Shown: piece after piece, positions 8,001 to 17,223 of the stretch
Numbering within the stretch: the first letter of the stretch is position 1
Layout: every line of letters starts with the position of its first letter
Source: an uncultured Microbacterium sp.
Lineage (GTDB): Bacteria > Actinomycetota > Actinomycetes > Actinomycetales > Microbacteriaceae
Direction of reading: 5' to 3'
DNA length: 64,000 bases
Assembly (NCBI RefSeq): GCF_947489255.1
Contig: NZ_CANLCY010000001.1
Location: forward strand, 1-64,000
Position numbers and translations under genes: made by a program
Notes under the pieces: model-generated
What the model was told of the DNA's origin: nothing
Databases searched by the model: none
Seen by the model: the letters and a program-made list of their open reading frames with translations, nothing else

Positions 8001-8516
8001 TCAGAACGGGGTGTCGTCTCCGTAGGAACCAGGAGTGCTCCACGCGTCAGCGCCGCTGTTGCCGCCGCCGTTGTTCGAGCCGGGGGTCGACCACGGCTCG
8101 TCGTTCGACTGCTGCACCTGCGCGCGCTGGCCCCCGCCACCCCCGCCGCCACCGGCGGCACGGGTGACCTGGGCGGTCGCGTAGCGGAGCGAGGGGCCGA
8201 TCTCATCGACTTCGAGTTCGATGGAGGTGCGGTTGTTACCCTCGCGGTCCTGGTACGAACGCTGCTTGAGGCGACCGGTCGCGATGACACGGCTGCCCTT
8301 CGTCAGCGAACCGGCGACGTGCTCGGCGAATTCGCGCCACACCGAGGCGCGCAGGAAGAGCGCCTCGCCGTCCTTCCACTCGTTCGCCTGACGGTCGAAC
8401 GTGCGGGGAGTCGACGCGATCGTGAAGTTCGCCACGGGAAGCCCGTTCTGCGTGTAGCGCAGCTCGGGGTCGGCCGTGAGGTTGCCCACGACGGTGATGA
8501 CGGTTTCGCCGGCCAT
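8001..8516 (-). CDS. ssb: Single-stranded DNA-binding protein
   Basis: 171 aa. The OB-fold runs over about residues 1-115 ([61 protein letters not shown]), then a Gly-rich linker with eight Gly in a row, two copies of a WSTPGS motif, and the acidic tip DDTPF used to recruit replication and repair partners. The ATG at 8514-8516 follows the rpsF stop by 5 bp; the frame upstream has no start codon before rpsF. It coats single-stranded DNA at forks. The gene sits in the common rpsF-ssb-rpsR order. Confidence 0.97.
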   Translation of the reverse strand: MAGETVITVVGNLTADPELRYTQNGLPVANFTIASTPRTFDRQANEWKDGEALFLRASVWREFAEHVAGSLTKGSRVIATGRLKQRSYQDREGNNRTSIELEVDEIGPSLRYATAQVTRAAGGGGGGGGQRAQVQQSNDEPWSTPGSNNGGGNSGADAWSTPGSYGDDTPF

Positions 8517-8521
8517 CGTCG

Positions 8522-8914
8522 TTACTTCGCAGCCTTCTCGGCGGACTCGACCTTGCGGGGAGCGGCGGCCTTGCGGGCGGCCTTCTCCTCGGAGCGCTTG
8601 GCCTCGGCGGCGACCTGGGCGATCGCTTCTTCGGCGCGCAGGACCTTGGTGCGCATGATCTGCTCGTTCAGCTTCAGCTGACGGTCGAGCTCGTTCGTGG
8701 CCTCGCTGGTCGCGACGAAGTTGACGACGGCGTAGATGCCCTCGTTCTTCTTGCGGATCTCGTAGGCGAGACGACGGCGGCCCCAGATGTCGATCTTGTC
8801 GATGGTTCCCCCATCGGCCGTGATGACCTTGAGGAATCCGTCGAGCTTCGGAGCGACCTGGCGCTCGTCGACCTCGGGATCGAAGATGACCATGAGTTCG
8901 TACTGGTGCGTCAC
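8522..8914 (-). CDS. rpsF: 30S ribosomal protein S6
   Basis: 130 aa from a GTG start preceded by AAGGAGGT, a near-perfect Shine-Dalgarno. The core [32 protein letters not shown] and GIYAVVNF is S6; a C-terminal Lys/Ala/Glu-rich extension (from about residue 97) is typical of actinobacterial S6. It pairs with S18 on the 30S platform. First gene of the operon, with a leader of about 105 nt that can fold (see 8941-8963). Confidence 0.97.
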   Translation of the reverse strand: MTHQYELMVIFDPEVDERQVAPKLDGFLKVITADGGTIDKIDIWGRRRLAYEIRKKNEGIYAVVNFVATSEATNELDRQLKLNEQIMRTKVLRAEEAIAQVAAEAKRSEEKAARKAAAPRKVESAEKAAK

Positions 8915-8940
8915 TAACCCACCTCCTTCGGACTAGAACG

Positions 8941-8963
8941 GCTGACGGGCATTTCCCGGCAGC
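8941..8963 (-). promoter_or_regulatory. Leader hairpin upstream of rpsF
   Basis: In the minus-strand leader, GCTG-c-CGGG pairs with CCCG-t-CAGC around an AAATG loop, directly before the Shine-Dalgarno of rpsF. Known: rpsF leaders in several phyla carry an S6:S18-binding hairpin for autogenous repression. Whether this stem is that element is inference. Confidence 0.4.
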
Positions 8964-9027
8964 AGGAGGGTGTGTTGCACGTCGCCGCGGGCTCACACGC
9001 GCATGGGCGTCGCCGGGCAACCTTCGT

Positions 9028-9033
9028 AGTCTA
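9028..9033 (-). promoter_or_regulatory. -10 box TAGACT of the rpsF operon
   Basis: TAGACT on the minus strand, about 115 bp upstream of the rpsF start; matches the TAgnnT pattern seen at many promoters of this window. Confidence 0.45.
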
Positions 9034-9102
9034 ACGGATGCGGACTCCCCCGGGGAATCGACATCGATAGCCTGGGGAGCACCGACGACGGCAGGGGGCG
9101 GG

Positions 9103-10281
9103 ATGACGGGGATCCGACCATTCGACGCGCGCGCGCTGACGATGCCGGGCGACGCCTCCGCGGCACGGGCGTTCACGGCTCGGCTGCGCGCGGAGGGCCG
9201 CCTGCCCCGGGCGAACACCGCCGTGGCGGTCGTCGCCTACGTCTTCGCGTTCGCCCTGATCGGCGGTGCGGGGGTCTTCCTTGTCGTGCTGCTCGCGATC
9301 TTCCGCACCGCGATCGGCGACGGCGTCGTCGTGCTCGGCCTGATCTTCGCGATCCCGATCCTCCTGGGCCTCGGGGCGCTCGTGGCCGCGCTGTTCGCCG
9401 TCCGCCACGGGCAGCGGAAGCAGGAGGACAGGCGCTGGCGCCTCGCCGGGTTCGCCCGCGACGTGGGGATGGAGTACGTTGCCGCTCTGCCGGAGCCGCC
9501 GCTCCCCGGCGCGATCTTCCAGATCGGCGGCGACCGCACCGCGTACGACCTGGTGCGTTCCGCCCACCCGCGATTCGTCGAGGTGGGCAACCACTCCTAC
9601 ACGGTCAGCAACGGCAAGAACACCACCACCTCGCGGTGGGGATACATCGCGATCCGTCTCGACGTGCCGCTGCCGCACATCGTGCTCGATGCGCAGGGCA
9701 ACGGCGTCCGTCTCGGCCTGTGGGAGCGAGGACAGCACCTCAGCCTCGAGGGCGATTTCGACCGGTACTTCCGCCTGTACTGCCCGACCGGCTACGAGCG
9801 CGACGCGCTCTATCTCTTCACCCCCGACGTCATGGCGCGCTTCATCGACAGCGCGGCCACGCTCGAAGTCGAGATCGTCGACGACTGGCTGTTCCTGTAC
9901 TCCTCCACCGAACTGTCGACGCTCGACCCCGCACGGTGGGCGTGGGTGTTCTCGGTGGTGTCGACCCTGCTCGACAAGCTGGAGCAGTGGGGCCGGTGGC
10001 GCGACGACCGGCTGTCGGATGCGCCCACCGCAACCGTCGTCGCGGCCCCCGCCATCGCCGGCCCGGGCGGGGCGGCGACGGCGAGCGCGGCGGTCCCTGC
10101 TCCGGATGCCGCGGTGCCCGTCGGCATCCGGAATCCGCCGCCGGGTGTCGCCGCCCCCGGACGCCGCCTGCGGCGAGGAGGAGTGTGGGTGATCACGGCG
10201 ATCGTCGCCGGAACGGTCGTGCTGGCGCTGGGATTCGCGGCGCTCGTGTTCGTGCCGATCCTCCTGATGATGGCGCGCTGA
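9103..10281 (+). CDS. Membrane protein of unknown function, paralogue A
   Basis: 392 aa, not recognised as a named family. Two hydrophobic helices at about residues 39-67 and 75-105, a soluble middle domain (about 110-300) and a C-terminal helix (about 365-390) before a short tail. The middle domain holds [64 protein letters not shown] and DDWLFLYS, all shared with the next gene. DNA in the middle is almost identical between the two genes, so they are a tandem duplication. A TAGCCT -10 box lies at about 9064. A third, shorter homologue is at 28017-28853. Confidence 0.85.
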   Translation: MTGIRPFDARALTMPGDASAARAFTARLRAEGRLPRANTAVAVVAYVFAFALIGGAGVFLVVLLAIFRTAIGDGVVVLGLIFAIPILLGLGALVAALFAVRHGQRKQEDRRWRLAGFARDVGMEYVAALPEPPLPGAIFQIGGDRTAYDLVRSAHPRFVEVGNHSYTVSNGKNTTTSRWGYIAIRLDVPLPHIVLDAQGNGVRLGLWERGQHLSLEGDFDRYFRLYCPTGYERDALYLFTPDVMARFIDSAATLEVEIVDDWLFLYSSTELSTLDPARWAWVFSVVSTLLDKLEQWGRWRDDRLSDAPTATVVAAPAIAGPGGAATASAAVPAPDAAVPVGIRNPPPGVAAPGRRLRRGGVWVITAIVAGTVVLALGFAALVFVPILLMMAR

Positions 10282-10307
10282 CACCGACGCTCGCGAGACG
10301 CCCTCGG

Positions 10308-10313
10308 TAGCGT
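10308..10313 (+). promoter_or_regulatory. -10 box TAGCGT, leaderless promoter
   Basis: TAGCGT, six bases, then the ATG at 10320. No Shine-Dalgarno. It gives the second paralogue its own transcript. Confidence 0.55.
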
Positions 10314-10319
10314 GGGGCC

Positions 10320-11408
10320 ATGAGCGGTACGGCCCTGGACACCTCTGCCCTGACACGACCGGTCACGCGTGCGGAGGTGCGCGCCTTCACCGCGCAGCTG
10401 CGCCGCCAGGGGACGCTGACGAGCGTCGTCATCACCACGATCGGATTCGTCCTCGTGGGCGGCATCCTGCTCGTCGCCGCATCGCTGATGGCCACCGTGG
10501 TCAGCTTCGGACTGTTCGCCGATGAGGGTCGCCCGAACCCGATCGGCATCGGTTTCCTGATCTTCTTCGCCGCCGTCGTCGCGCTGATCGCCTACGCGCT
10601 GATCGTCCTCTTCCGCGGACGCGCGACGCGCCGCTATCGGCTCGCGCACTTCGCGCAGGAGAACGGGCTGTCGTGGTTCCCCACCGTCCCGACGCCCGAC
10701 CTTCCCGGCATGATCTTCAGCGAGGGCCACTCGCGCGAGGCCACCGATGTCGTCCACGGGCCGCGTCCCCGATGGGTCGAGGTCGGCAACTACACGTACA
10801 AGACCGGGTCGGGCAAGAACGAGCAGACCCACAAGTGGGCGTACGTACAGCTGCGACTGGACACCCCGCTCCCCCACATCGTCCTGGATGCCGTGGGCAA
10901 CAACGGCCTGTTCGGGGCGTCGAACCTCCCGGCGACGTTCTCGCGCGATCAGCGCCTGAGCCTCGAGGGCGACTTCGACCAGCACTTCGCGCTGTACTGC
11001 CCGAAGGGTTACGAGCGCGATGCGCTGTACCTCTTCACCCCCGACGTCATGGCGCGCTTCATCGACAACGCCGCCGCACTCGACGTCGAGATCGTCGATG
11101 ACCGCCTCTTCCTCTACGCGCGGCGCGAGCTGTCCACGATCGACCCGGCGACGTGGGAGTGGATCTTCGCAACGGTGGATGCCATCGACGACAAGCTCGG
11201 CCAGTGGGCGCGGTGGCGCGACGAGCGGTTGCCGGCGGCTCCTGCGCCGGTGGCATCCGGTGTCCCGCTCCTGACTCCCCCGCCCGTCGGCGTCGCCCGC
11301 GAGGGCCGGCGGCTGCGCCGGGGCTTCTCGTGGGTCGGCGGCGTGATCACCGTCCTGGCGATCGGCTGGTGGCTTTTCACGGTGATCTCCGACACGTTCC
11401 TGCGGTAG
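10320..11408 (+). CDS. Membrane protein of unknown function, paralogue B
   Basis: 362 aa. Same plan as its neighbour: N-terminal RAFTAQLRRQG, two helices (about 35-65 and 75-100), a soluble domain with [73 protein letters not shown] and DDRLFLYARREL, and a C-terminal helix. It follows paralogue A by 38 bp. The ATG is set by the leaderless -10 box. The domain order (helices, extracytoplasmic or cytosolic domain, helix) suggests a sensor or assembly factor, but nothing in the sequence fixes a function. Confidence 0.85.
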   Translation: MSGTALDTSALTRPVTRAEVRAFTAQLRRQGTLTSVVITTIGFVLVGGILLVAASLMATVVSFGLFADEGRPNPIGIGFLIFFAAVVALIAYALIVLFRGRATRRYRLAHFAQENGLSWFPTVPTPDLPGMIFSEGHSREATDVVHGPRPRWVEVGNYTYKTGSGKNEQTHKWAYVQLRLDTPLPHIVLDAVGNNGLFGASNLPATFSRDQRLSLEGDFDQHFALYCPKGYERDALYLFTPDVMARFIDNAAALDVEIVDDRLFLYARRELSTIDPATWEWIFATVDAIDDKLGQWARWRDERLPAAPAPVASGVPLLTPPPVGVAREGRRLRRGFSWVGGVITVLAIGWWLFTVISDTFLR

Positions 11409-11419
11409 GACGTGAGCGT

Positions 11420-11475
11420 GAGTCGCCGGGATTCGTCGCCTGTGCGGCATGCAGGGCGACGAATTCCGGCGACTC
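11420..11475. terminator. Long bidirectional stem-loop between convergent genes
   Basis: A 21-bp inverted repeat with one mismatch: 11420-11440 against 11455-11475, loop of 14 nt. It lies between the end of paralogue B (plus) and the end of the peptide-transporter ATPase (minus) and can stop both. Confidence 0.8.
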
Positions 11476-11488
11476 GCGCAGACGCGCG

Positions 11489-13177
11489 CTAGCCGCGCGT
11501 TGCGCGCCAGAGCTCGCGGCGTGCCTCCTGCTCGACCGGGTCGGGCACGGGCAGCGACGCCAGCAGGCGCTTGGTGTAGTCGTCGCGCGGCTCGGTGAGC
11601 ACCTGCACCGTCGTGCCCTGCTCGCGGATGACGCCCTGACGCAGCACGATCACCCGGTCGGCCACCTCGTCGACGACGGCGAGGTCGTGGCTGATGAACA
11701 GGCACGCGAAGCCGAACTCGGCCTGCAGCTGCGCGAACAGCTGCAGCACGCGCGCCTGCACCGACACGTCGAGCGCCGAGGTCGGCTCGTCGGCGATGAG
11801 CAGCTTGGGGTCCAGCGCGAGCGCTCGCGCGAGCGACGCGCGCTGACGCTGACCGCCCGAGAGCTCGTGCGGGTAGCGGTCGCCGAAGGCCCGCGGCAAC
11901 TGCACCGCGTCGAGCAGCTCGTCGACGCGCTGACGCGCGGCTCGGCCGCCCGCGGCGCGCTGGTGCACGACCAGTGGTTCGGCGATGCACTCCGCGATCG
12001 TGAGCAGCGGGTTGAAGCTCGTCGCCGGGTCTTGGAAGACGAAACCGATGTCCGGTCGCGTCTTGGCCAGGTGCCGGGGCTTGGCTCCGCGCATCTCGGT
12101 CCCGAGCACCTTCAACGAGCCGCCGACCACCGAGGTCAGGCCCACCATCGCGCGACCGATCGTGGTCTTGCCCGAGCCCGACTCCCCCACCAGGCCCAGC
12201 ACTTCGCCGGGACCGATCCAGAAGTCCACGCCCTTCACCGCGACCACGCCGGCGGAGCCGAAGCGACCGGGGTATCCGATCTCGACCTTCTCGGCCACGA
12301 CGAGGCTACCCTCCGGCGGAGCGGTGGGGGCGGGGGTGTCGAGCGCCTGGTGGGAGCTCTTGCCGCGGCCCACGTGCGGAACAGCGGCGAGGAGGTCGCG
12401 GGTGTACTCCTCGCGGGGCGCGGCGAACAGCTCGCGCACCGGAGCCTGCTCGACGATGTCGCCGCGGTACATCACGATGACGCGGTCGGCGAGGTCGGCC
12501 ACCACGCCCATGTTGTGGGTGATGAGCACGATCGTCGCCCCGAACTCGTCGCGGCACGTGCGCAACAGGTCGAGAATCTCGGCCTGCACGGTGACGTCGA
12601 GCGCGGTGGTGGGCTCGTCGGCGATGATCAGACCGGCATCCAGCACCAGGGCCATCGCGATCACCACGCGCTGCTTCTGCCCGCCCGAGAACTGGTGCGG
12701 GTAGTCGTCGACGCGCTTCTCGGGATCCGGGATGCCGACGCGGCGCAGGATGTCGACGGCCTTGGCCTTGGCCTCGGCCTTCGACAGCTTCTCGTGCGCG
12801 CGCAGTCCCTCGGCGATCTGCCACCCCACGGTGTACACGGGGTTCAGCGCCGTCGACGGCTCCTGGAACACCATCGCCGCGTCGCGTCCGCGCATCTCGC
12901 GCAGCTGGGCACCGGTGGCGTGGACGATGTCGGTCTCGCCGCCGTCGCGGCCGCGCACGATCACGGCGCCCGACAGCGTCGCCGTCTCGGGAAGCAGCCC
13001 GAGCAGCGTGTTCGCGGTCACGGTCTTGCCCGAGCCCGACTCGCCGACGATCGCGAGCACCTCGCCGGCACGGGCCTCGAGCGAGATCCCGTTGATGGCG
13101 GCGACGGGGGCGCCGTCGGTGGCGAAGGTGACGCGGAGGTCGTCGATGCGGGCGACGGATGCCGCGGTGCCGGTCAT
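11489..13177 (-). CDS. Peptide/oligopeptide ABC transporter, fused double ATPase (DppD-DppF type)
   Basis: 562 aa with two complete ABC domains. The first has Walker A GESGSGKT near residue 45, signature FSGGQKQR and Walker B LIIADEPTTALD; the second has GESGSGKTT, LSGGQRQR and LLIADEPTSALD. The two halves correspond to DppD and DppF, which are separate genes in many bacteria and fused in many actinobacteria. Each half ends with the family's peptide-transporter tail. The ATG at 13175-13177 overlaps the DppC-like stop (ATGA). Last gene of the four-gene importer operon. Confidence 0.94.
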   Translation of the reverse strand: MTGTAASVARIDDLRVTFATDGAPVAAINGISLEARAGEVLAIVGESGSGKTVTANTLLGLLPETATLSGAVIVRGRDGGETDIVHATGAQLREMRGRDAAMVFQEPSTALNPVYTVGWQIAEGLRAHEKLSKAEAKAKAVDILRRVGIPDPEKRVDDYPHQFSGGQKQRVVIAMALVLDAGLIIADEPTTALDVTVQAEILDLLRTCRDEFGATIVLITHNMGVVADLADRVIVMYRGDIVEQAPVRELFAAPREEYTRDLLAAVPHVGRGKSSHQALDTPAPTAPPEGSLVVAEKVEIGYPGRFGSAGVVAVKGVDFWIGPGEVLGLVGESGSGKTTIGRAMVGLTSVVGGSLKVLGTEMRGAKPRHLAKTRPDIGFVFQDPATSFNPLLTIAECIAEPLVVHQRAAGGRAARQRVDELLDAVQLPRAFGDRYPHELSGGQRQRASLARALALDPKLLIADEPTSALDVSVQARVLQLFAQLQAEFGFACLFISHDLAVVDEVADRVIVLRQGVIREQGTTVQVLTEPRDDYTKRLLASLPVPDPVEQEARRELWRATRG

Positions 13178-14238
13178 GAGGGGCTCCCGTCGGTGGTGGA
13201 GGCCGGGGTTCCGGCGGGGGCGGTGGTCGATGCGTCGGCCGGAGCCGTCGAGGGGTCGACGGCCGTGACCGGGGCGGGCGCGCGTCCGGCGCGCCGACGG
13301 GTGCGCAGGCGCGGGTCGCTGAGGTCGTTGAGGCTCTCGCCGACGAGCGTGATGCCGAGCACGGCGAGCACGATCGCGACGCCCGGCGGGATGGCCGTCC
13401 ACCAGATGCCGCTGGTGACGTCGCTGACCGAGCGGTTGAGGTCGTACCCCCACTCCGCGGCGGCGGTGGCTTCGATGCCGAAGCCGAGGAAGCCCAGTCC
13501 CGCGAGGGTCAGCAGCGCCTCGGAGGCGTTGAGCGTGACCACGACCGGCAGCGACCGCGTCGAGTTGCGCAGCACGTGCCGCAGCAGGATGCGCGCGGTC
13601 GGCACGCCGATGACGCGGGCCGACTCGACGAACGGCTCCGCCTTGACCCGCACCACCTCGGCGCGGATCACGCGGAAGTACTGCGGCACGAACACCACGG
13701 TGATCGAGATGGCGGTGGCCAGGATGCCGCCCCACAGCGTCGACTGGCCCTTGGTGATCGCGATGGACATCACGATCGCGAGCAGCAGCGAGGGGAAGGC
13801 GTAGATCGCGTCGCACAGCACCACGAGGACGCGGTCGAGCCATCCGCCGAAGTAGCCGCCGACCAGGCCGAGGAAGATGCCGAGGAAGATCGAGAACGCG
13901 ATCGCGCACACGATCACCAGGAGCGCGGTCTGCGCGCCCCAGATCACGCGCGAGAGCACGTCGAAACCACCGACGGTCGTGCCGAGCAGGTTCATCGCGT
14001 CCGGCGCCTGCTGCGTGCCGAACTTCACCCCGTCCGCCTCCTGCTGCGCGAAACCGTAGGGGGCGAGCAGGGGCGCGAAGACGGCGACGATCACGAACAC
14101 CGTCGTGATGACCAGGCCCAGCACGAGCATGGTGCGCTGCAGTCCGACGCTGCGGCGCAGGTGCGAGATCACGGGCAGGCGGTCGCGCAGTGGGACCTTG
14201 CGCTCGGACAGGGCCGTGGATGTGGTGGCATCCGTCAT
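13174..14238 (-). CDS. Peptide ABC transporter, DppC-like permease
   Basis: 354 aa. N-terminal helix at about 36-60 (MLVLGLVITTVFVIVAVFAP), a periplasmic segment with LLGTTVGGFDVLSRVIWGAQ, then the permease core with YVRVIRAEVVR-type EAA loop (FRVIRAEVVRVKAEPFVESA). The C-terminus carries a long Ala/Pro/Thr-rich tail (about 310-354) beyond the usual end. It pairs with the DppB-like permease encoded 1 bp upstream to form the channel. Confidence 0.92.
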   Translation of the reverse strand: MTDATTSTALSERKVPLRDRLPVISHLRRSVGLQRTMLVLGLVITTVFVIVAVFAPLLAPYGFAQQEADGVKFGTQQAPDAMNLLGTTVGGFDVLSRVIWGAQTALLVIVCAIAFSIFLGIFLGLVGGYFGGWLDRVLVVLCDAIYAFPSLLLAIVMSIAITKGQSTLWGGILATAISITVVFVPQYFRVIRAEVVRVKAEPFVESARVIGVPTARILLRHVLRNSTRSLPVVVTLNASEALLTLAGLGFLGFGIEATAAAEWGYDLNRSVSDVTSGIWWTAIPPGVAIVLAVLGITLVGESLNDLSDPRLRTRRRAGRAPAPVTAVDPSTAPADASTTAPAGTPASTTDGSPS

Positions 14239-14239
14239 G

Positions 14240-15313
14240 TCAGTACCTCACTCGCGGGTCGATGATCGCCGCGATGACGTCGACGAGGAAGTTCGTGAAG
14301 GCGACCAGCACGGCGATCATGACGACGATGCCCTGCACGGCCACGAAGTCGCGGGCCTTGAGGTACTCGCTCAACATGAAGCCCAGGCCCTTCCACTCGA
14401 AGGTGGTCTCGGTCAGCACCGCACCCGACAGCAGCAGCGCGATCTGCAGACCGATGACCGTGATGATCGGGATGAGCGCCGGGCGATACGCGTGCTTCGT
14501 GACGAGGCGGTACTCCCCCACGCCGCGCGAACGCGCCGATGTGACGTACTGCGAGCCCAGCGTGCCGATGACGTTGGTCCGCACGAGCCGCAGGAAGATG
14601 CCCGCGGTCAGGATGCCGAGGGCCACACCGGGCAGGATCGCGTGGGTCAGCACGTCGCCCACCGCCGCACCGTCGCCGAGACGGATCGCATCGAGCAGGT
14701 ATATGCCGCTCGGGGCATCCAGCGTCGACAGCTTGAGCTCCGTGCGGGTGTTCGCGCGACCGGCGACCGGAAGCACGCTCAACCACACCGCGAACACGAG
14801 CTTGAGCAGCAGGCCGACGAAGAAGATGGGGGTCGCGTAGCCGAGGATCGCCCCGATGCGCAGCGTGGCATCCTGCCAGCGATCGCGACGGTACGCCGCG
14901 ATGAGACCGAACGGGATGCCGATGAGCAGCGCCACGACGAGGGCGTAGATCGCCAGCTCGAGGGTGGCCGAGCCGTACTGCAGCAGGATGCCGATGACCG
15001 GACGGTTGTCGGTGATGGTGGTGCCGAAATCGCCCCGCAGCACGCCCCAGATGTACTCGACGTACTGCTGGTACAGGGGGCGGTCGTAGCCGGCTGCGGC
15101 GATGCGTTCCGCGAGCTGCTCGGGCGGAAGGCGTCCGCCGAGGGCGGCCGTGATCGGGTCGCCGGTGACCCGCATGAGCAGGAAGACGACGGTGACGAGG
15201 ATGAAGACCGTGGGGATGATCAGGAGGAGTCGGACGAGGATGTAGCGCCAGAGTCCGCCGCCCTTGGGGGAGGCGGGCGCGGCGATGACGGGGGCGTCGA
15301 CGGCGGTGGCCAT
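14240..15313 (-). CDS. Peptide ABC transporter, DppB-like permease
   Basis: 357 aa. N-terminal RYILVRLLLIIPTVFILVTV helix is typical of DppB/OppB, followed by RVTGDPITAALGGRLPPEQL, LDRPLYQQYVEYIWGVLRGD-like segment and the permease core with TSARSRGVGEYRLVTKHAYR as EAA loop. It lies 74 bp downstream of the binding-protein gene; that gap carries a stem-loop likely to lower expression of the membrane genes relative to the binding protein. Confidence 0.93.
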   Translation of the reverse strand: MATAVDAPVIAAPASPKGGGLWRYILVRLLLIIPTVFILVTVVFLLMRVTGDPITAALGGRLPPEQLAERIAAAGYDRPLYQQYVEYIWGVLRGDFGTTITDNRPVIGILLQYGSATLELAIYALVVALLIGIPFGLIAAYRRDRWQDATLRIGAILGYATPIFFVGLLLKLVFAVWLSVLPVAGRANTRTELKLSTLDAPSGIYLLDAIRLGDGAAVGDVLTHAILPGVALGILTAGIFLRLVRTNVIGTLGSQYVTSARSRGVGEYRLVTKHAYRPALIPIITVIGLQIALLLSGAVLTETTFEWKGLGFMLSEYLKARDFVAVQGIVVMIAVLVAFTNFLVDVIAAIIDPRVRY

Positions 15314-15340
15314 GAGGACCTAACTGGGGAACGGAAAGCG

Positions 15341-15380
15341 GCGGGCACCCGGTCCATCCACTGAGGGACCGGGCACCCGC
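15341..15380 (-). promoter_or_regulatory. Intercistronic stem-loop after the peptide-binding protein gene
   Basis: Arms 15341-15355 and 15366-15380 pair with one CA/TG interruption (13 of 15). It stands between the binding-protein gene and the permease gene. Such partial terminators or mRNA-protecting hairpins commonly let the binding protein be made in excess. Confidence 0.6.
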
Positions 15381-15387
15381 CGATCGA

Positions 15388-17019
15388 TTACTTGTGCAGC
15401 GGGGCGTAGCGGAACTTGAAGGATCCGTCGAGCACGGCGCCCTCCACGCTGGAGCCCACGACCGCGACCTGCTTGCCCTGGAGCAGCGGGAGGGTCGACA
15501 GGTCGGCGGCCACCTTGTCCTGGATGTCGCCGATCTCCTGCTCACGCGTGGTCTTGTCGGTCTGCGTCGCCTGGTCGACGAGCAGCTGCTGGACCTCGGC
15601 GTTGTCGTAGTGGTTGCCGAGGAAGTTGTCCGCCGAGAAGAACGGGGTCAGATAGTTGTCGGCATCCGAGTAGTCCGGGAACCAGCCGAGCTGGTACGCG
15701 GGGTAGACGTCGGCGGTGCGGTCCTTGGTGTACTGCACCCACTCGGTCTGGGCGAGGTTGACGGTGAACAGGCCGTCCTCCTCGAGCTGCGCCTTGATGG
15801 CGGCGTACTCGTCGCCCGACGAGGGGCCGTAGTGGTCGCCGTTGTACTGGAGGTTCAGCGTGACGGGCGTCGAGACACCGGCGGCCTCGAGCGTCGCCTT
15901 CGCCTTCGCGGCGTCGGGCATGCCGCTGCCGTCGCCGTAGAGGTCCTTGAGGGCCTCGTTGGCGCCGGCCAGGCCCTGCGGAACGTAGGAGTACAGCGGC
16001 GAGTACGTGTCCTTGTAGACGTCGGTCGCGATCGCCTGACGGTCGATGAGGTCGGCCGCGGCCTGACGCACGGCGAGCGACTTGGCCGCGTCGGCCTCGG
16101 GCGTCGTGGCGCCGAAGGGCATCGTGTCGAAGTTGAAGACGATGTAGCGGATCTCGCCGCCGGGGCCGTCGACGATCTTGACCGCGTCGTTCGACGACAG
16201 GTCGGCGATGTCGGTGGCGCTCAGGCTACGGAACGCGACGTCGATCGCGCCGGACTGCACGTCGAGCTTGAGGTTGGAGGCGTCGGCGTAGTACTTCGCC
16301 GAAATGCCGCCGTTCTCGGGCTTGGGCAGCGAGCCCTGGTAGTCGGCGTAGGGCGCGTACGAGATCAGCTCGTTCAGCTTGTACGACTCGATCGTGTACT
16401 GCCCCGCGAAGGCCTTGCCCTCGACGATGGTGTCGTCGGGGGTGACCGAGTCGGCCGAGAAGACCTCCTCGTCGACGATGGGTGCGGCGGGGCTCGACAG
16501 GATCTGCGGCCAGACCTGGTCGTCGCCGTTCTTCAGCGTGAAGACGACGGTGGTGTCGTCGGGGGTCTCGACGCTGTCGAGGTTGCCGAGCAGCGACGAG
16601 GGGCCGTTGGGGTCGGCGATGGTGAGCTGACGCTCGAACGAGAACTTCACGTCGGACGAGGTCAGGTCGTGGCCGTTCGCGAACTTCAGACCCGACTTCA
16701 GCTTCACGGTGTACTCGGTCGGCGAGGTGAACTCGGCCGACTCCGCGATGTCGGGCGTGACGTCCGAGGTGCCGTACTGGCTGTTGAGCAGGAACGGGTA
16801 GACCTGGTTCATCACGGCGAACGAGCCGTTGTCGTACGAGCCGGCCGGGTCGATCGAGCTGATCTTGTCGGTCGTGCCGACCACGAGCGGGTCGGTCGAG
16901 CCGCTGCCGGATCCGTCGTCTTCGCCGCTGGCGGAGCATCCGGCCAGGACGAGAGCCGAGACGCCGAGGGCGCCGAGGGCGAAACCGAGACGGCCTCGAC
17001 CGCTGGTGTGCATTGTCAT
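15388..17019 (-). CDS. Peptide ABC transporter, substrate-binding lipoprotein
   Basis: 543 aa from ATG 17017-17019, preceded by AGAGGT; a longer frame upstream has no signal peptide. The signal peptide ends at the lipobox LAGC (Cys near 27). The mature chain is a family-5 extracellular binding protein: TDKISSIDPAGSYDNGSFAV, KLKSGLKFANGHDLTSSDVKFSFER, NLQYNGDHYGPSS, LGWFPDYSDADNYLTPFF. It captures peptides or related solutes outside the membrane and delivers them to the permeases. First gene of a four-gene operon. Ligand not predictable. Confidence 0.94.
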   Translation of the reverse strand: MTMHTSGRGRLGFALGALGVSALVLAGCSASGEDDGSGSGSTDPLVVGTTDKISSIDPAGSYDNGSFAVMNQVYPFLLNSQYGTSDVTPDIAESAEFTSPTEYTVKLKSGLKFANGHDLTSSDVKFSFERQLTIADPNGPSSLLGNLDSVETPDDTTVVFTLKNGDDQVWPQILSSPAAPIVDEEVFSADSVTPDDTIVEGKAFAGQYTIESYKLNELISYAPYADYQGSLPKPENGGISAKYYADASNLKLDVQSGAIDVAFRSLSATDIADLSSNDAVKIVDGPGGEIRYIVFNFDTMPFGATTPEADAAKSLAVRQAAADLIDRQAIATDVYKDTYSPLYSYVPQGLAGANEALKDLYGDGSGMPDAAKAKATLEAAGVSTPVTLNLQYNGDHYGPSSGDEYAAIKAQLEEDGLFTVNLAQTEWVQYTKDRTADVYPAYQLGWFPDYSDADNYLTPFFSADNFLGNHYDNAEVQQLLVDQATQTDKTTREQEIGDIQDKVAADLSTLPLLQGKQVAVVGSSVEGAVLDGSFKFRYAPLHK

Positions 17020-17223
17020 CGCATTACCTCTGCTGTGAAGTGTCGATCGCGACAAATGCCGCCATCCTTCGGACATCTTTGTCCCCGGCGGGCTGGTCAC
17101 CAATTGCTCCGAGGTTTTTTTACATTACCGAAACTCGCGGAAGAAGTCGGATTTCTTCCGGCGCCGCCTCTCGCAGTCCCGAAGATCTCCGCGAGGGAGC
17201 GCTCTCGACACGGCAGCTCGTGT

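Noticed and set aside
11153..13804. 883-codon plus-strand frame opposite the peptide transporter ATPase and permease
   Set aside because: Antisense shadow; the minus strand carries two full ABC domains and permease helices.
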